Origin: Dysgonomonas mossii DSM 22836
GTDB lineage: Bacteria > Bacteroidota > Bacteroidia > Bacteroidales > Dysgonomonadaceae
Length of the DNA: 64,000 bases
NCBI RefSeq assembly: GCF_000213575.1
Contig: NZ_GL892013.1
Coordinates: forward strand, 1-64,000
Direction of reading: 5' to 3'
Below the pieces are notes generated by a model. The model did no database searches. It was given only the letters and a program-made list of their open reading frames with translations, and was not told the DNA's origin. Positions 52,970 through 61,736 of this stretch are shown in pieces (the first letter of the stretch is position 1; each line of letters starts with the position of its first letter). The position numbers were made by a program, and so were the translations under genes.

Positions 52970-53541
52970 AATGATTTATTGTATGATAAGTAGTTTGAAC
53001 TGCTCTCACAGTAGCCTACTTTAATTTATGATTGTCCTTGTCCTTAAATTCGTGACAAAGTTAGCATATAAAAAGGGAATAAAATAATTTATCTCTTAAT
53101 ATGAGGTGTTTAGCAATGTTTTGTGTGTTGTTCTTACCCCGTCAAGAGGCTCTGTAAAAGCAGACATGGTGTATTAAGTACGTTATCTGTAATATGTTAT
53201 ATGTTTATAGTTAAAATATACAATAACCTCTATCTATTAGTTATTGAAAAAAGCAATATGGTTGTTTTTCGCACAATTTTCCTTGATAGTTTCTCTTAGG
53301 AGGAATAAAAGACTATCTGATAAATGTTTGAGGGGAATTTTTATTGTCCTGTATATTGCTCGCGGCTATAATCCTTGTCTGCCGTACTGAAGAGCGAAGT
53401 ATTTCGCTATTTCATAAAAAAATATCATCCCAATCGTGAAAAAACCGTCATCTTTTTTCTTCAATATTATCTTATTGTGCACATGTGTTTATTGAATTCA
53501 AAACATTTCTAAAAAGAATTATTAAACTAATTATTAAGCTT
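52970..53541. other. Intergenic region without a visible gene
   Basis: AT-rich, 572 bp, no convincing frame on either strand and none of the dispersed repeats. It must hold promoters for both flanking genes, but no clear TTTG/TAnnTTTG pair stood out. Confidence 0.4.
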
Positions 53542-54786
53542 ATGAAGAAAATTTTATTGATGATTTATTTATCATTATTTACATTGTTGTCTTTTGCTCA
53601 AAATACTGTTATGATAACAGGTGAGTCTAGACCAAAAGTAAATCAAACGTATAATTATCGCATTACTTCTGGTTTTCATGGTGTATCAGGAACAAAAGCC
53701 ACATGGAAAGTAACAAATGGTAAATTCCTGAATGGAACTACAACTCTGTCACAAGACGTTGATGCTATGTCTGCAGATGTGATATGGACAAATGCAGGAC
53801 AATCCGGAACACTTTCTTATTCATATACGAATGGTAGTAGTTCTTATTCTGGAACATATAATGTATCTATTGATAGTAATGATTCAGGTGGTGGCACAGG
53901 TGGTGGTACAGGAAGTAGCTGTGACTATAAATTAGTTGGTCCAGGATCGGTTTATTCTGGAGATACAATTAGTTATAATCTTCATGTATCAACAGATGAC
54001 TTGTATATATATAGTGATCTATCTTGGACTTATGATGAAAATTATTTAAGAAGAATAGACAATAAGCCAAATGATGATTATCGAACGATAACCTTTATTG
54101 TTAAATATAGTCATAAGGATGTTGGGTTAAATGTACAAGCTAAATTTCGGATTAGTTCGGGAGCAAATGCCTATATTCAATGTCAGTCAAAGAAATCAAG
54201 TACTTTAAAAGGTAAGCCAGCCAAAATGATTCCGAGTAGCTCGGCAGTTTATCAAGGGAATAAAATTACTTATACATTAGATATTCCTTCTAATATAAGA
54301 GACCAGGTAGTAGTAAATTGGGAAGGCTCAATGCTACTATCTCTACTATCGGGACAGGGCACATGCGAAGCTGTATATTATGCTGCACGTGAAGGTAATG
54401 CCATTGCTAAGGCAACAGTCTCCTATAATGGACAAAGCTATGCAGTTGAAGACTCCAGTGTTCGCATTATTTTAGATCCAAACCCTAGTACCATTTCTTA
54501 CAATGCTATCAAGAACTATACCGATATAAGCCGATACGATAGGGTTGGGTCGTTAACATTCGGTAGCGAAATAAGAGGAGCAACCAAATTTCAATGGTAT
54601 GGAGGTTTTCCGGTCGAATATAAAGGCAGTAAGACAAGTGCATCTGTTACAGTAGATAAGAAGCATATTATAAGTAAGGGATTTGGGATGACAATATGGG
54701 TAACAGCAAGTAATGATAAAGAATCTGTTACTATTTATTACTTTGTATCCGTCGATGGCGTAGGTGGATTAGATCCTACGATATAG
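53542..54786 (+). CDS. Secreted PKD/Ig-like beta-domain protein
   Basis: A 414-residue protein with a signal peptide (LFTLLSFAQ). Three Ig/PKD-like beta domains are visible: one with GVSGTKATWKVTNGKF and SADVIWTNAGQSGTLSYSYT, a Gly/Ser-rich linker (SGGGTGGGTGSS), and two more with DLSWTYDENYLRRI and TKFQWYGGFPVEYKG. The alternating W and Y-T-V pattern fits domains used for surface adhesion. No sorting domain is obvious at the C-terminus (ending VDGVGGLDPTI). Probably host-derived; its role is unknown. Confidence 0.65.
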   Translation: MKKILLMIYLSLFTLLSFAQNTVMITGESRPKVNQTYNYRITSGFHGVSGTKATWKVTNGKFLNGTTTLSQDVDAMSADVIWTNAGQSGTLSYSYTNGSSSYSGTYNVSIDSNDSGGGTGGGTGSSCDYKLVGPGSVYSGDTISYNLHVSTDDLYIYSDLSWTYDENYLRRIDNKPNDDYRTITFIVKYSHKDVGLNVQAKFRISSGANAYIQCQSKKSSTLKGKPAKMIPSSSAVYQGNKITYTLDIPSNIRDQVVVNWEGSMLLSLLSGQGTCEAVYYAAREGNAIAKATVSYNGQSYAVEDSSVRIILDPNPSTISYNAIKNYTDISRYDRVGSLTFGSEIRGATKFQWYGGFPVEYKGSKTSASVTVDKKHIISKGFGMTIWVTASNDKESVTIYYFVSVDGVGGLDPTI

Positions 54787-54815
54787 TAATAAGATCTTAT
54801 ATAAATAATTTTATC

Positions 54816-54856
54816 TATCCACCTCCCTTTTTCAAAAAGGGAGGTGGATATTTTTC
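54816..54856 (+). terminator. Very strong terminator after the secreted PKD-like gene
   Basis: TATCCACCTCCCTTTT pairs with AAAAGGGAGGTGGATA around a short loop and is followed by six T. It isolates the packaging genes that follow from upstream transcription. Confidence 0.88.
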
Positions 54857-54909
54857 TCTTTCCTCCCCCAAAAACTGCATTATTTCTCTACAAAATTATC
54901 TTATTATAT

Positions 54910-55188
54910 ATGGATGCGCTAACTATCATTATTACGATGCTGTGTTGCATTGTCACCTCCCTTTATTGCGGAGTGGTGCTATCGCTAAGGCTTCCCGAAG
55001 TGTCGGCTTTTCTCGACCGAAAACCGTTCAACTGTCGTCCCTGTCTCACCTTTCACCTCACATGGGTGCTGTTGGGGATATTTGCTTTTGCGAGGCAATC
55101 GTGGACTTTGGCAGGTATCGGCATCGTGGTTGCGTTCATCATATTTTTCCTTGTAAAATATATCGACAACAAAAAAATAATAAAATGA
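54910..55188 (+). CDS. Small membrane protein ahead of the TerS gene
   Basis: A 92-residue protein with three hydrophobic segments (about residues 4-27, 45-60 and 66-84) and a loop with NCRPC. Its stop overlaps the next start (ATGA), so it is coupled to the 93-residue protein and then to the TerS-like gene. No family was recognised; a phage early/late junction gene by position. The start at 54910 drops an unlikely leader present in the longer frame. Confidence 0.6.
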   Translation: MDALTIIITMLCCIVTSLYCGVVLSLRLPEVSAFLDRKPFNCRPCLTFHLTWVLLGIFAFARQSWTLAGIGIVVAFIIFFLVKYIDNKKIIK

Positions 55189-55466
55189 CAAATCTAGCAT
55201 TAAGATCAGAAGTAGAAGCATTGGTACGCGAAGTAGAAAAAACACACCGTTACTCGATGAGCCGTATCTATGGATTATACAATCGGGTTTTCGGCACAAA
55301 CGAAACCCCTCAGTCGTGCGCCAGTTGCCTGATACGCAAAGTAAGAGAGTTGAAAAACTGGCTTGCTAAAAGCTCCGATAACGAAAGTGTTGCAGATCGA
55401 GAAACTCCCGCACTACAACCCGCATCGGCAAAGACAGCAAAGAAACATTTGAAAAAAGATAAATAA
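55185..55466 (+). CDS. Small phage protein with a CASC motif
   Basis: A 93-residue protein starting MTNLALRSEVEALVREVEKT. The central SRIYGLYNRVFGTNETPQSC followed by ASCLIRKVRELKNWL, with a CxxC pair, is a pattern I have seen in small genes near packaging genes of Bacteroidetes phages, although its role is unknown. The tail is basic (KTAKKHLKKDK). Overlaps the upstream gene by 4 bp and shares one base with the downstream start. Confidence 0.6.
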   Translation: MTNLALRSEVEALVREVEKTHRYSMSRIYGLYNRVFGTNETPQSCASCLIRKVRELKNWLAKSSDNESVADRETPALQPASAKTAKKHLKKDK

Positions 55467-55948
55467 TGGCTGCCCGCAAAACCTGTTACAAAAGCCGTGA
55501 AAACAACGGCAAGGAGATAAGGTATGAAAGCCCGGGTAGCCTTCTCGCACAGGCATATAAATACTTCGAATGGTGCGACTGCAACCCTTGGCACAAAGCT
55601 GAGCTGATCCGTTCGGGAGCCAGGGTAGGAGAGGTGATAGAACTTCCCGTGTCACGCCCATACACCATCGAAGGCCTGTGCGTTTTTTGTGGAATAAGTC
55701 TTGCTACTTTTGCACGATATGAGTCTGACCCTCACTTTGGTGAAGCTATAGAGCATCTCCGATTGACAATCCGCCAACAGCAGCTCGAAGGCGAATGTAT
55801 TGGCGTATACAATGGCAATACTCTGTCTAAGGTTACAGCCGTAGAAAAGAAAGAGGAGGCAGACCAACCTTCCGAATTGGTTATCAATGTGCTTTCTCAC
55901 GATACAAAAGAAAATTTGGAGACATTGAAGAAAAACCTATCAGGGTAA
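55466..55948 (+). CDS. Phage terminase small subunit / DNA-packaging protein
   Basis: A 160-residue protein that should bind the packaging site and hand DNA to TerL. SPGSLLAQAYKYFEWCDCNP, then RPYTIEGLCVFCGISLATFA and ESDPHFGEAIEHLRLTIRQQ fit gp3-type packaging proteins of Gram-negative phages, with a helix-turn-helix in the middle. It is the last phage gene on the right and is closed by a terminator. TerL lies about 32 kb to the left on the other strand, an abnormal separation. Confidence 0.75.
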   Translation: MAARKTCYKSRENNGKEIRYESPGSLLAQAYKYFEWCDCNPWHKAELIRSGARVGEVIELPVSRPYTIEGLCVFCGISLATFARYESDPHFGEAIEHLRLTIRQQQLEGECIGVYNGNTLSKVTAVEKKEEADQPSELVINVLSHDTKENLETLKKNLSG

Positions 55949-55967
55949 GGGTGTTATAATATGAGAG

Positions 55968-55996
55968 AAGGAGCTCTTTTGAGAGAAGAGCTCCTT
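55968..55996 (+). terminator. Terminator after the TerS gene, right limit of the phage region
   Basis: AAGGAGCTCTT pairs perfectly with AAGAGCTCCTT around TTGAGAG, followed by TCC. It lies 20 bp after the TerS stop. Confidence 0.78.
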
Positions 55997-56060
55997 TCCT
56001 CCGTTTAGGATAATAAAAAAAGATAATATTTTTTCGTTACGTATTCCCCTACCAAAAACA

Positions 56061-59000
56061 TTACTCCCCGTTTTTCATCTTATTTACAAATTCCTTTGGC
56101 GACATACCATAGCTTTTGAAGAATGCCTTGGTGAAGTACGATGCCGAGTTAAACCCTACGTAGTAAGCCACCTCGTTTATCCGCATGTCTGTCTCCAACA
56201 GCAGCTTGCATGCTCTCTTCAGACGATAATTGCGTAGGTAGTCGCCCGGAGTAACCCCGCAGATGCTCTTTAACTTGCGTTGCAGATTCGAACGACTGAT
56301 GCTCAGTATATCGGTTAGCGATTCCACGGTGAATGTTTCTTCCGAGAGGTGTTTTTCTATCTCTTCGTTCAGTTTGTTGAGGAATGTTTCGTCACCCTTA
56401 TTGGTTACCAAACTTGAGTATGACGATAGCGGCGAACGGTTGAACGCTTCGAGTATCGCCTTCCTGTTTTCCAGCAAGCTTGCTATCTGAGCTCTGAGGT
56501 ACGATATCGAGAACGGTTTTTCGATAAACACATCAGCCCCCGATAACAACCCTTCTACCTTCGCCGTATTTTCGGTTTTTGCCGATAGCAGTATCACAGG
56601 TATATGGCTGTAGCTGAGGTCGGCTCTCAGTCGTTTGGTAAACGATATGCCATCGATGCCCGGCATCATAATATCCGAAACGATGAGGTCGAAGTTCTTG
56701 TCTTCGAGCAGTTTCAAAGCTTCGGTAGCACTCAGTGCCGTGTCTACCGTATATTCGTTCTGTAGGCTGTTTTTTATAAATTGTATCATCTCCGGATTGT
56801 CGTCTACCACAAGCACGCTGTTCTTGCCGTTGATTGTAGTCATTCCTCCATCCTCCAAGGAGGAACTTTCACTACTTGCCGTTTCGCTTTGGTGGATAGA
56901 AAACTCTTTGGATATATCAGAAAAGGTGAACGTAAACAATGCGCCACCAGTTTTGCTGTCTTTTACTTCAATCTTGCCTTTTAGTATCTCTGCCAAATGC
57001 TTCACCAGCGAAAGCCCGATGCCTGTGCCTACCTTGCTGTCGTCTTGCTGTACCTGATAGAATGGGTCGAATATCAACTCTTTATGATTGTCGGATATGC
57101 CTCGCCCGTTGTCTTCTACAGTGACGGTATAGGTCTTATCACTGTTCGGTATAAGAGTAAGGATAATCTTGCTTCGGGTAAATTTCAAGGCATTGGTCAG
57201 CAGGTTACCTATTATTTTGGTCAGTGCATCCGGATCAGACACTACATCTACAACCGGTTGGGCAGGTAGATGCAGCTCAAAATCTATCTTTTTGTTCTGC
57301 GCCGTTTTCTTAAACCGTTCGTACAGTTCGCTGATATGCTCGGTAAGGTTTATTGTTTCGGGATTTACGATATATTTGGTCGAATCCATCTTGCGGAAAT
57401 CGAGCAATTGATTGATGAGCACCGTCAGCCTGTCGCAGTTTTTCTCTATCATCGAAAGGTTCTGATGAGTCTCCTTGCTGCCTTCGCCCGACGAAATCAC
57501 CTCTTCGAGCGGTGCGCTGATAAGGCTTAGCGGTGTGCGTATCTCGTGCGCAATGGTGGTAAAGAAATCGATCTTCGATTTGAAGGCAAGTGTTTCCTGT
57601 TCGGCTTTGTAAGCCTCAAGATGTTTCTGCTGCTTTATCTTGCTTTTCTTTGTATAGTACGACACCAGCATATAAATCAAGAATATAACGAGTGCAAAAT
57701 AAACGAGCCGTGCAGGTATCGACAGCCAGAAAGGCGGCAATATTTCTATCTCTATCGCTGTGCCCGTTTCATTCCACAGTCCATCGTTGTTCGAGGCCTT
57801 CACCCTGAAGGTATATTTGCCCGGCGAAAGGTTTACATAGGTCACGCTCTTGTTGTTGCCCGCATAGTTCCATTCCTCGTCCGTTCCTTCGAGCATATAG
57901 GCATATTGGTTTTTAGTTTGCGATATATAGCTGAGGCTAACGTACGATATGGTGAAAGACGAACGGTTGTAGGGTAATTTTATACGTTGTTTTTTATTCA
58001 GACGGGTTTGTATCTCCTGTTCCTTTTCGGCACTGATATTTCCCAACACACGTATCTGGGTGATCTCTATAGATGGGATGATGCCGTTTTTATTCTCGCT
58101 CAGGTCTTTAGGGTAAAAACAACTGAATCCGTTTATCCCTCCGAAGTAAAACTTGCCGTCTTTGGTCTTGTAGCTCGACTTGTAATTGAACTGGTTGCTT
58201 TGCAGTCCATCTGCTTTGTTATATATCCGATGGCTTTTTGGGTCGGATGTATTGAAGGTTACCAGCCCCTTGTTGCAACTTACCCAGAGATTGCCAAAAG
58301 GGTCGTCGAGCACGCCGTAAATCACATTGTTGGGCAAGCCGTCGTCTTCCGATATATTTTTGAAGTTATCCGTTTTGTAGTCATATATAAAAATGCCACG
58401 CCCTTCGCTCGAAAATATCACCCGCTTCGTATTGTCGATGTGTATGCTCGTCAGCTTGCTGCCCACAATGGGGTTGCTGCGCCCTTGTATCGTGTCGTAG
58501 TGTACCCATTTGTTGCGGGTCATATCCAGTTTTATCGCACCCCTTCCGTATGTTGCTACCCAGAGGTTGCCATAGTCGTCTTCCTTCATGTCGTATATAA
58601 AGCCGAAGGCTTCGGGGATACGCTTAAAGCTATTGTTGCTTCTGTCAAACTTATTCAGCCCTACAGGAGTACCGACGTATATATCTCCATTCTTGGTTTT
58701 GTAGAGCGAGAAGATGCAATCGTCATTCAGCGTGCTTTCGTCTCTGATCTTGCTTCGGTGGTTGACCAGCGAATGGCTGCGTGTATTATATATGTCTATC
58801 CCGCGCGAAAATGTTCCTATCCACAAGTTATCGCCATCCATCATCAGAGCATGGGTATTGTGGTAAGAAGTTTTTACGGGTTGCGAAAACACCTTTGTCT
58901 TGGAGTCGAAGTAGTTGAGCCCGCCATCTTCGGTGGCAATCCAGATGTTGGATAAGTTGTCTTCCAAAAACTGGCTGACCGCCTTCCCCGAGAGCAGGTT

Positions 59001-60071
59001 GTGCAAAACATCGGGGTAGTAAGTCTCTATATTGAGCAGCGAGGTATTCAGGTAGTTTACGCCTCCAAAGTAAGTGCCTATCCATATCCCGTTCTCCTTG
59101 TCTTTGGCTATCGAGTATACATTTTGGTCGCTGAGGCTGTATTTCACCTGAGGGGCATCGAGCCGTTTTATCGATTTGGTGTCCGTATTAAAGAGGTACA
59201 GCCCGTCATCGGAACCGATAAGCAGCGAGTTGTCGGTATATTGAAATATAGAGCGCACGTGCGTAATATAATACGACTTAGAACCCAGCCCGAAGAAGGA
59301 GGTGTATTCGTTGGTTTGCTTGTTGAACAGCCTGATACCATCGTCCCACGTGCCCAACCACAGATTGCCCTTGTTGTCGTCGAGCATGCAAAGTATTTCG
59401 TTTTGCGAGTTATCTTGTATGCTAAACATGCCTTTGGGCGCTTCCAGCTTGCCTTTGTCGGGGTTGTACCTGAGCAGCCCGAGCCTTGTACCTACCCATA
59501 TCGATCCCGATTTGTCGGTTACGATAGACCACGTAGCGTTCATCCCCAGCCTGTATTTCTCTATCTCTATGGCTTTCAGTGTTTTTTTTGCAGGGTTGTA
59601 CATAAATATGCCTTGCGCCATTGTCCCTATCCACAGATTGCCGTTCTTGTCTATATACAGCGCATTTACGGCTGAGGTAACCTCTATGCCGTTGGCGGTC
59701 TTGGTATTTATCTTCGCAAAGCTCTCGTCGGTCATATCCATTCTGTATAGTCCGGCATCTGTACCTACATAGAGTATGTTCTCTTTTCCTTCGGCAATGC
59801 AACGGATAAAGTTGTTGCCCAAAGACTGGTTGTTGTGATTGTTTTTTCTGAATATGCGGAAGTTATCTCCATCGTAGCGGTTGAGCCCGTCTTTGGTTCC
59901 AAACCACATGAAGCCTTTCGAGTCCTGTAGGATACAGTACACGGCGTTTTCCGACAGCCCGTCATCTACCTGAATCTTACGGAAGTGAAAATTGGAATTT
60001 TCCTGAGCAAAAAGATTTATGGTATAAAAAACGGTCAGAAAAATGGTGAAAAGTAGTCTTTTGTTTTTCAT
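56061..60071 (-). CDS. Hybrid two-component system sensor/regulator (PUL-type)
   Basis: A 1336-residue one-protein signalling system. A signal peptide (LFTIFLTVFYTINLFAQ) precedes about 700 residues of two periplasmic beta-propellers made of Reg_prop repeats (ILQDSKGFMWFGTKDGLNRY and many alike) and a Y_Y_Y domain. One membrane helix follows near residue 815. The cytoplasmic part has a HisKA domain (AHEIRTPLSL), a HATPase domain (NLLTNALKFTRSK, GTGIGLSLVKHLAE), a receiver domain with DIMMPGIDG and an AraC-type helix-turn-helix at the C-terminus (INEVAYYVGFNSASYFTKAF). Sugar binding between the propellers should trigger activation of the divergent GH43 and GH2 genes. The start at 60071 is set by the signal peptide. 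Confidence 0.95.
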   Translation of the reverse strand: MKNKRLLFTIFLTVFYTINLFAQENSNFHFRKIQVDDGLSENAVYCILQDSKGFMWFGTKDGLNRYDGDNFRIFRKNNHNNQSLGNNFIRCIAEGKENILYVGTDAGLYRMDMTDESFAKINTKTANGIEVTSAVNALYIDKNGNLWIGTMAQGIFMYNPAKKTLKAIEIEKYRLGMNATWSIVTDKSGSIWVGTRLGLLRYNPDKGKLEAPKGMFSIQDNSQNEILCMLDDNKGNLWLGTWDDGIRLFNKQTNEYTSFFGLGSKSYYITHVRSIFQYTDNSLLIGSDDGLYLFNTDTKSIKRLDAPQVKYSLSDQNVYSIAKDKENGIWIGTYFGGVNYLNTSLLNIETYYPDVLHNLLSGKAVSQFLEDNLSNIWIATEDGGLNYFDSKTKVFSQPVKTSYHNTHALMMDGDNLWIGTFSRGIDIYNTRSHSLVNHRSKIRDESTLNDDCIFSLYKTKNGDIYVGTPVGLNKFDRSNNSFKRIPEAFGFIYDMKEDDYGNLWVATYGRGAIKLDMTRNKWVHYDTIQGRSNPIVGSKLTSIHIDNTKRVIFSSEGRGIFIYDYKTDNFKNISEDDGLPNNVIYGVLDDPFGNLWVSCNKGLVTFNTSDPKSHRIYNKADGLQSNQFNYKSSYKTKDGKFYFGGINGFSCFYPKDLSENKNGIIPSIEITQIRVLGNISAEKEQEIQTRLNKKQRIKLPYNRSSFTISYVSLSYISQTKNQYAYMLEGTDEEWNYAGNNKSVTYVNLSPGKYTFRVKASNNDGLWNETGTAIEIEILPPFWLSIPARLVYFALVIFLIYMLVSYYTKKSKIKQQKHLEAYKAEQETLAFKSKIDFFTTIAHEIRTPLSLISAPLEEVISSGEGSKETHQNLSMIEKNCDRLTVLINQLLDFRKMDSTKYIVNPETINLTEHISELYERFKKTAQNKKIDFELHLPAQPVVDVVSDPDALTKIIGNLLTNALKFTRSKIILTLIPNSDKTYTVTVEDNGRGISDNHKELIFDPFYQVQQDDSKVGTGIGLSLVKHLAEILKGKIEVKDSKTGGALFTFTFSDISKEFSIHQSETASSESSSLEDGGMTTINGKNSVLVVDDNPEMIQFIKNSLQNEYTVDTALSATEALKLLEDKNFDLIVSDIMMPGIDGISFTKRLRADLSYSHIPVILLSAKTENTAKVEGLLSGADVFIEKPFSISYLRAQIASLLENRKAILEAFNRSPLSSYSSLVTNKGDETFLNKLNEEIEKHLSEETFTVESLTDILSISRSNLQRKLKSICGVTPGDYLRNYRLKRACKLLLETDMRINEVAYYVGFNSASYFTKAFFKSYGMSPKEFVNKMKNGE

Positions 60072-60505
60072 TTTTGTAAAAATACAGTATATCTGCGAAC
60101 ATACGAACTCTTGGGTAAGCTTATTTTGTGGTAAAAAATAACCAAAGACTTGTAATAATTGAGCAATTGCGTGTTTAGACTCTTTTTTATACTTTGTTCG
60201 TTTAAAAAGTACGCTCCTTGTCTCTTGTCTCCAAAGAGATCCTTCCCTTTGGTCGGGATGATAAGAATCTAAAACAAATCCCCGTCCATCTCCAACCCAA
60301 TATGACAACCTTAATGCAGAGTGGGGCGAATGATAAAAATTAGTCAAATAGTAATAAAAACGAGTCAACAGCCGAATTTGGCTTATTTTGATACTCTTTT
60401 GGTTGAAAAGTATACCTATCTTTTATTCTTGGCATGCTACCTTAGCAGTGCAGAACGCTACGAAAAGCATGTCATAAGATAATGCAATAAAATTTGAATA
60501 ATACC
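60072..60505. other. Divergent control region between the sensor and glycoside hydrolase genes
   Basis: Holds promoters for both directions. A half repeat of the GATCCTTC...GGGATGA type lies at 60225-60265 (AGAGATCCTTCCC and CGGGATGATAA). No strong palindromic operator was recognised. Confidence 0.45.
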
Positions 60506-61519
60506 ATGAAGAAAAATTTTATATATATGTTCATTCTCCAGTTGCTTGTGGCAACGGGATGTAACGCATGTAGCAGTTCTGAAAAAGGAGCACCTGTAAT
60601 TCCAAATCAAAAATATACAAATCCTGTGGTGGCTCTGAGCCTGCCCGACCCAACAATCATAAAGGCACAGGATGGGCATTTTTATTTGTATGCAACAGAA
60701 AATACACGAAATACTCCTATCTACAGATCGGATAATCTTGTAGACTGGACATTTTTAGGAACGGCATTTACGGATGCTACACGCCCCACCTTCGAGCCCA
60801 ACGGAGGTTTGTGGGCGCCTGATATTAATTACATCAACGGCAAATATGTGCTGTACTACTCCATGTCGGTATGGGGTGGCGAGTGGACATGCGGCATTGG
60901 CGTAGCTGTTGCCGACAAGCCCGAAGGACCATTCACCGACAAAGGAAAGCTTTTTAGAAGCAACGAGATCGACGTTCAGAATTCCATCGACCAGTTTTAT
61001 ATCGAAGAGGGAGGCAAGAAATACCTCTTTTGGGGCAGCTTCCGTGGTATCTATGCCATAGAGATGAATGACGACGGACTGTCGGTAAAAGAAGGAGCGC
61101 AGAAAAAGCAAATAGCCGGAACAGCCTTTGAAGGAACATATATCCACAAGAAAGGAAATTATTACTACATGTTTGCATCTATCGGCAGTTGTTGCGAAGG
61201 TGCAAACAGTACGTACGAACTTGTTGTTGGTCGTTCCCAATCATTGTTTGGCCCTTATGTGGATAAGACTGGCAAGGATATGATGGACAACGGCTATACG
61301 GTGGTGATAAGCAAAAGCTCCCGCTTTGTAGGCAACGGACACTGCTCCGAAATAGTACAAGACAAGGCAGGCAACGACTGGATATTCTACCATGGCGTAG
61401 ACCTTAACCACCCGAATGGGCGTATGCTACTGCTCGATCAGGTAAAATGGGATAACAATTCATGGCCTTATATAGAGGGAGGCAAACCGTCTTCTTCGGC
61501 AGATAAGCCTGTTTTTTAA
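60506..61519 (+). CDS. GH43 arabinanase-like lipoprotein
   Basis: A 337-residue lipoprotein (lipobox VATGC, Cys19) with a five-bladed propeller fold of glycoside hydrolase family 43. The catalytic base is Asp48 (LPDPTII), the pKa-tuning Asp is Asp162 (SIDQFYIE) and the acid is Glu209 (AFEGTYI). This fits endo-1,5-alpha-L-arabinanases that cut arabinan side chains of pectin. Length is normal. It is divergent from the regulator and precedes a GH2 gene. The start at 60506 excludes four residues of the longer frame. Confidence 0.9.
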   Translation: MKKNFIYMFILQLLVATGCNACSSSEKGAPVIPNQKYTNPVVALSLPDPTIIKAQDGHFYLYATENTRNTPIYRSDNLVDWTFLGTAFTDATRPTFEPNGGLWAPDINYINGKYVLYYSMSVWGGEWTCGIGVAVADKPEGPFTDKGKLFRSNEIDVQNSIDQFYIEEGGKKYLFWGSFRGIYAIEMNDDGLSVKEGAQKKQIAGTAFEGTYIHKKGNYYYMFASIGSCCEGANSTYELVVGRSQSLFGPYVDKTGKDMMDNGYTVVISKSSRFVGNGHCSEIVQDKAGNDWIFYHGVDLNHPNGRMLLLDQVKWDNNSWPYIEGGKPSSSADKPVF

Positions 61520-61579
61520 AGATATAGTGATTGTAATAGATAGGAGATTGCAACCTAATTAATGATTGGTATTTACTGC

Positions 61580-61618
61580 CCCGGACGAAGCGAGCCCAGA
61601 ACATAAGCTTCGTTCGGG
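61580..61618. repeat. Long hairpin between the GH43 and GH2 genes
   Basis: CCCGGACGAAGC pairs with GCTTCGTTCGGG around a 15-base loop. No T-run follows, so it may be a processing or stability element, or a dispersed repeat of the same general kind as in the phage region. Confidence 0.55.
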
Positions 61619-61736
61619 AAGTAAAGAAATAGGAACGTTTTCTTTCTCTCACTACACGAAGAATAACATAACATATCGCTAATTTTTATAGAATAAGCTT
61701 TATTCTACAAGGAATCATTAACTCAAAATATAAGAT

